Shown: one piece after another, positions 14,352-16,280 of the stretch | How positions within the stretch are numbered: the stretch's first letter is position 1 | Layout: each line of letters opens with the position of its first letter | Assembly (NCBI GenBank): GCA_033720695.1 | Contig: JAWWCA010000064.1 | Location: 1-16,280 of the forward strand | DNA: 16,280 bases | Direction of reading: 5' to 3' | Source of the DNA: DATGQT01 sp033720695 | GTDB lineage: Bacteria > Bacteroidota > Rhodothermia > Rhodothermales > Rubricoccaceae | Made by a program: the position numbers and the translations under genes | The notes under the pieces: model-generated | The model's input: only the letters and a program-made list of their open reading frames with translations | Told to the model about the DNA's origin: nothing | Databases searched by the model: none

Positions 14352-16280
14352 ATGCCGCTCCGCCCCGCCGTCCTCCTGCTCCTCCTCGCCGCCCCGGCCG
14401 CCCACGCGCAGTCCGCGCCGGGGGCCGCCGACCGCGCAGACGACGACGCGCTCCGCGCCGTCAACCCGATCCCGCCGACGCCGGAGGAGGCCCGCGCGCT
14501 CGCCGTCGAGCGGCGCCGCCACCTCCAGACCCTCTCGCGCGTCGGGAACCTCCCATTCCGCAACGTCGGCCCCCGGGTGATGAGCGGGCGCGTGGCCGAC
14601 CTCGAGGCCTCGCCCACGGACCCCGCCACCTTCTACGTCGGCTACGCCTCCGGCGGCCTCTGGAGGACGACCTCGAACGGGACCGCCTTCGAGCCCCTCT
14701 TCGACCACGAGTCGGTCATGACGATCGGCGACTTCGCCGTGGACTGGGCCGACCCCGAGGGCGACGGCGAGACGATCTGGCTGGGCACGGGCGAGAGCAA
14801 CTCCTCACGCTCCTCCTACGCCGGCGACGGCGTCTACCGCTCGACCGACGGCGGCCAGACGTGGACGCACCTCGGGCTGGGCGAGTCGCACCACGTCGGC
14901 CGCCTGCTCGTCCACCCGGACGACCCCAACACCGCCTGGGTCGCCGCCCTCGGCCACCTCTACTCGCCCAACGCCGAGCGCGGCGTCTACCGCACGACCG
15001 ACGGCGGCGTGACGTGGGAGAAGACGTTGTTCGTGGACGAGAACACCGGCGCGACCGACCTCGTGCTGGACCCCTCCGACCCCAACACGCTCTGGGCCGC
15101 CACGTGGACGCGGGCGCGGCGGGCGTGGGACTTCGCCGAGGCCGGCCCCGGCTCGGCCGTCTGGCGCTCCGACGACGGCGGCACGACGTGGGCCCGCGTC
15201 ACGACCGAGGGGAGCGGCTTCCCCACGGGCGAGACCGTCGGCCGCATCGGCCTCGCCGTGGCGCCGGGCGGCGCGCTCGTCGCCGTCGTGGACAACCAGG
15301 CGCGGCGGCCCGAGGACCCCGACGAGGACGCGCCCGACCTCACGCGCGACGACCTCGAAACGATGACGCAGGCGCAGTTCCTGGAGCTCGCCGAGGACGC
15401 CCTCAACGACTTCCTCGACCGCAACGGCTTCCCGCTCTCCTACACCGCCGAGTCGATCCTGGAGATGGTGCGCGACGGCACGCTCGAGCCCATCGACCTC
15501 GTCCACTACCTCGAAGACGCCAACCGCGAGCTCTTCGACACGCCCGTCGTCGGAGCCGAGGTCTACCGCTCCGACGACGGCGGCGCGACGTGGACCCGCA
15601 CCCACGACGACTTCATCGACGACCTCTTCTTCTCCTACGGCTACTACTTCGGCCAGGTCCGCGTGGCGCCGCACGACGCCGACCGGATCTACCTCCTCGG
15701 CGTCCCCCTCATCGCGTCGTCGGACGGCGGCCAGACGTGGGAGAGCATCGACGGGCCGCACGTCCACGTGGACCACCACGCCCTGTTCGTGAGCCCGACG
15801 CGGCCCGGCCACCTCATCAACGGCAACGACGGTGGCGTCAACGTCTCCTTCGACGACGGCGCCTCGTGGTCGAAGGCGAACGTGCCCGCGGTGGGGCAGT
15901 TCTACACCGTCGCCTACGACATGGCCGAGCCGTACCGCGTCTACGGCGGGCTCCAGGACAACGGCGTCTGGCGCGGCCCGAGCACCTACGAGGAGAGCAC
16001 CTCGTGGCGCGGCGAGGGCGACTACCCGTGGGAGCGCGTCCTCGGCGGCGACGGGATGCAGATTGAGGTGGACCCTCGCACGAACGAGACCATCTTCACC
16101 GGCTTCCAGTTCGGCAACTACTTCCGCGTGGACGGCGAGACCGGCGCCGCCGACCGGATCACGCCGCGCCACGAGCTCGGCGAGCGCCCGCTCCGCTTCA
16201 ACTGGCAGACGCCCATCCACCTCTCGCGCCACAACCAGGACATCCTCTACCTCGGCTCGAACAAGCTCCACCGCAGCTTC
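14352..16280 (+). CDS. Secreted VPS10/sortilin-like Asp-box (BNR) beta-propeller protein, 3' end outside the window
   Basis: The frame is open for 643 codons to the right edge. A signal peptide (MPLRPAVLLLLLAAPAAHAQ) is followed by a short acidic linker and then propeller blades carrying Asp boxes of S/TxDxGxxW type: STDGGQTW (164-171), TTDGGVTW (215-222), SDDGGTTW (273-280), SDDGGATW (407-414), SSDGGQTW (456-463) and a variant, FDDGASW (500-506). Residues HVHVDHHALFV and INGNDGGV (about 470-495) are characteristic of the large bacterial proteins annotated as glycosyl hydrolase, WD40/YVTN/BNR-like or VPS10-domain. An acidic, predominantly helical insertion (about 320-399) interrupts the blades. 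No sialidase catalytic arginine triad can be assigned, so hydrolase activity is unproven. These proteins are usually about 900-1100 residues, so perhaps two thirds is present. It is divergent from the DUF1232 gene. Confidence 0.92.
   Translation, partial: MPLRPAVLLLLLAAPAAHAQSAPGAADRADDDALRAVNPIPPTPEEARALAVERRRHLQTLSRVGNLPFRNVGPRVMSGRVADLEASPTDPATFYVGYASGGLWRTTSNGTAFEPLFDHESVMTIGDFAVDWADPEGDGETIWLGTGESNSSRSSYAGDGVYRSTDGGQTWTHLGLGESHHVGRLLVHPDDPNTAWVAALGHLYSPNAERGVYRTTDGGVTWEKTLFVDENTGATDLVLDPSDPNTLWAATWTRARRAWDFAEAGPGSAVWRSDDGGTTWARVTTEGSGFPTGETVGRIGLAVAPGGALVAVVDNQARRPEDPDEDAPDLTRDDLETMTQAQFLELAEDALNDFLDRNGFPLSYTAESILEMVRDGTLEPIDLVHYLEDANRELFDTPVVGAEVYRSDDGGATWTRTHDDFIDDLFFSYGYYFGQVRVAPHDADRIYLLGVPLIASSDGGQTWESIDGPHVHVDHHALFVSPTRPGHLINGNDGGVNVSFDDGASWSKANVPAVGQFYTVAYDMAEPYRVYGGLQDNGVWRGPSTYEESTSWRGEGDYPWERVLGGDGMQIEVDPRTNETIFTGFQFGNYFRVDGETGAADRITPRHELGERPLRFNWQTPIHLSRHNQDILYLGSNKLHRSF

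Noticed and set aside
14805..16271. 488-codon minus-strand open frame opposite the Asp-box gene, and a 401-codon plus-strand frame
   Set aside because: Both are shadows. The plus frame from 14352 has a signal peptide and repeated Asp boxes and runs to the edge without a stop.
1..16280. tRNA, rRNA, riboswitch, phage defence or secondary-metabolite cluster
   Set aside because: Nothing resembling these was found by reading; the genes are ordinary metabolic, signalling, membrane and secreted-protein genes.

Overview
The window is very GC-rich DNA, strongly biased to C/G at third codon positions. It looks like chromosomal sequence from the Rhodothermia side of Bacteroidota, for example the Rubricoccaceae (Rubrivirga/Rubricoccus type). 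The clues are a type-IX-secretion-like C-terminal sorting domain on a secreted FG-GAP protein, a VPS10/Asp-box propeller beside a secreted M28 peptidase, starts without Shine-Dalgarno sequences, and TAnnTTTG-like promoter boxes. The lineage is inferred from gene content and style, not from a marker gene.

Layout. Positions 1-792 (+) hold the tail of an unidentified gene and a small secreted beta-domain protein, coupled by a one-base stop/start overlap. Positions 795-4354 (-) hold HMG-CoA reductase (class I type, with an extra N-terminal beta-rich domain) followed 23 bp later by a UbiB/AarF/ABC1 atypical kinase: an apparent isoprenoid/quinone pair. Divergent from these, 4598-6824 (+) encodes an OmpR/PhoB response regulator and a membrane sensor histidine kinase. 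The kinase has no ordinary start codon before its first membrane helix. An 11-bp-period direct repeat just upstream of the regulator looks like a binding site for that type of regulator.

Positions 6821-8927 (-) encode a secreted seven-bladed FG-GAP propeller with a C-terminal sorting domain, then a GNAT acetyltransferase whose stop codon shares a CTAG with the kinase stop. After a 453-bp gap, 9381-11826 (-) carries an SPFH/virion-core-like protein with a C-terminal GYF_2 domain and a double zinc-ribbon, C-terminally anchored membrane protein. This pair resembles the YdjI and YdjG components of the Bacillus PspA-linked membrane-stress operon. Two complex inverted-repeat elements of the same type lie on either side of the SPFH gene. 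Positions 12200-14291 (-) encode a DUF1232 (YkvA-like) membrane protein and a secreted M28 metallopeptidase. Divergent from these, a large secreted Asp-box/VPS10-type beta-propeller runs off the right edge of the window.

I see no tRNA, rRNA, CRISPR array, insertion sequence or phage gene. Most of the window is ordinary chromosome. The least explained points are the missing start codon of the histidine kinase, the SPFH/zinc-ribbon module and its flanking repeats, the HMGR N-terminal domain, and the PhoB-box-like repeat.
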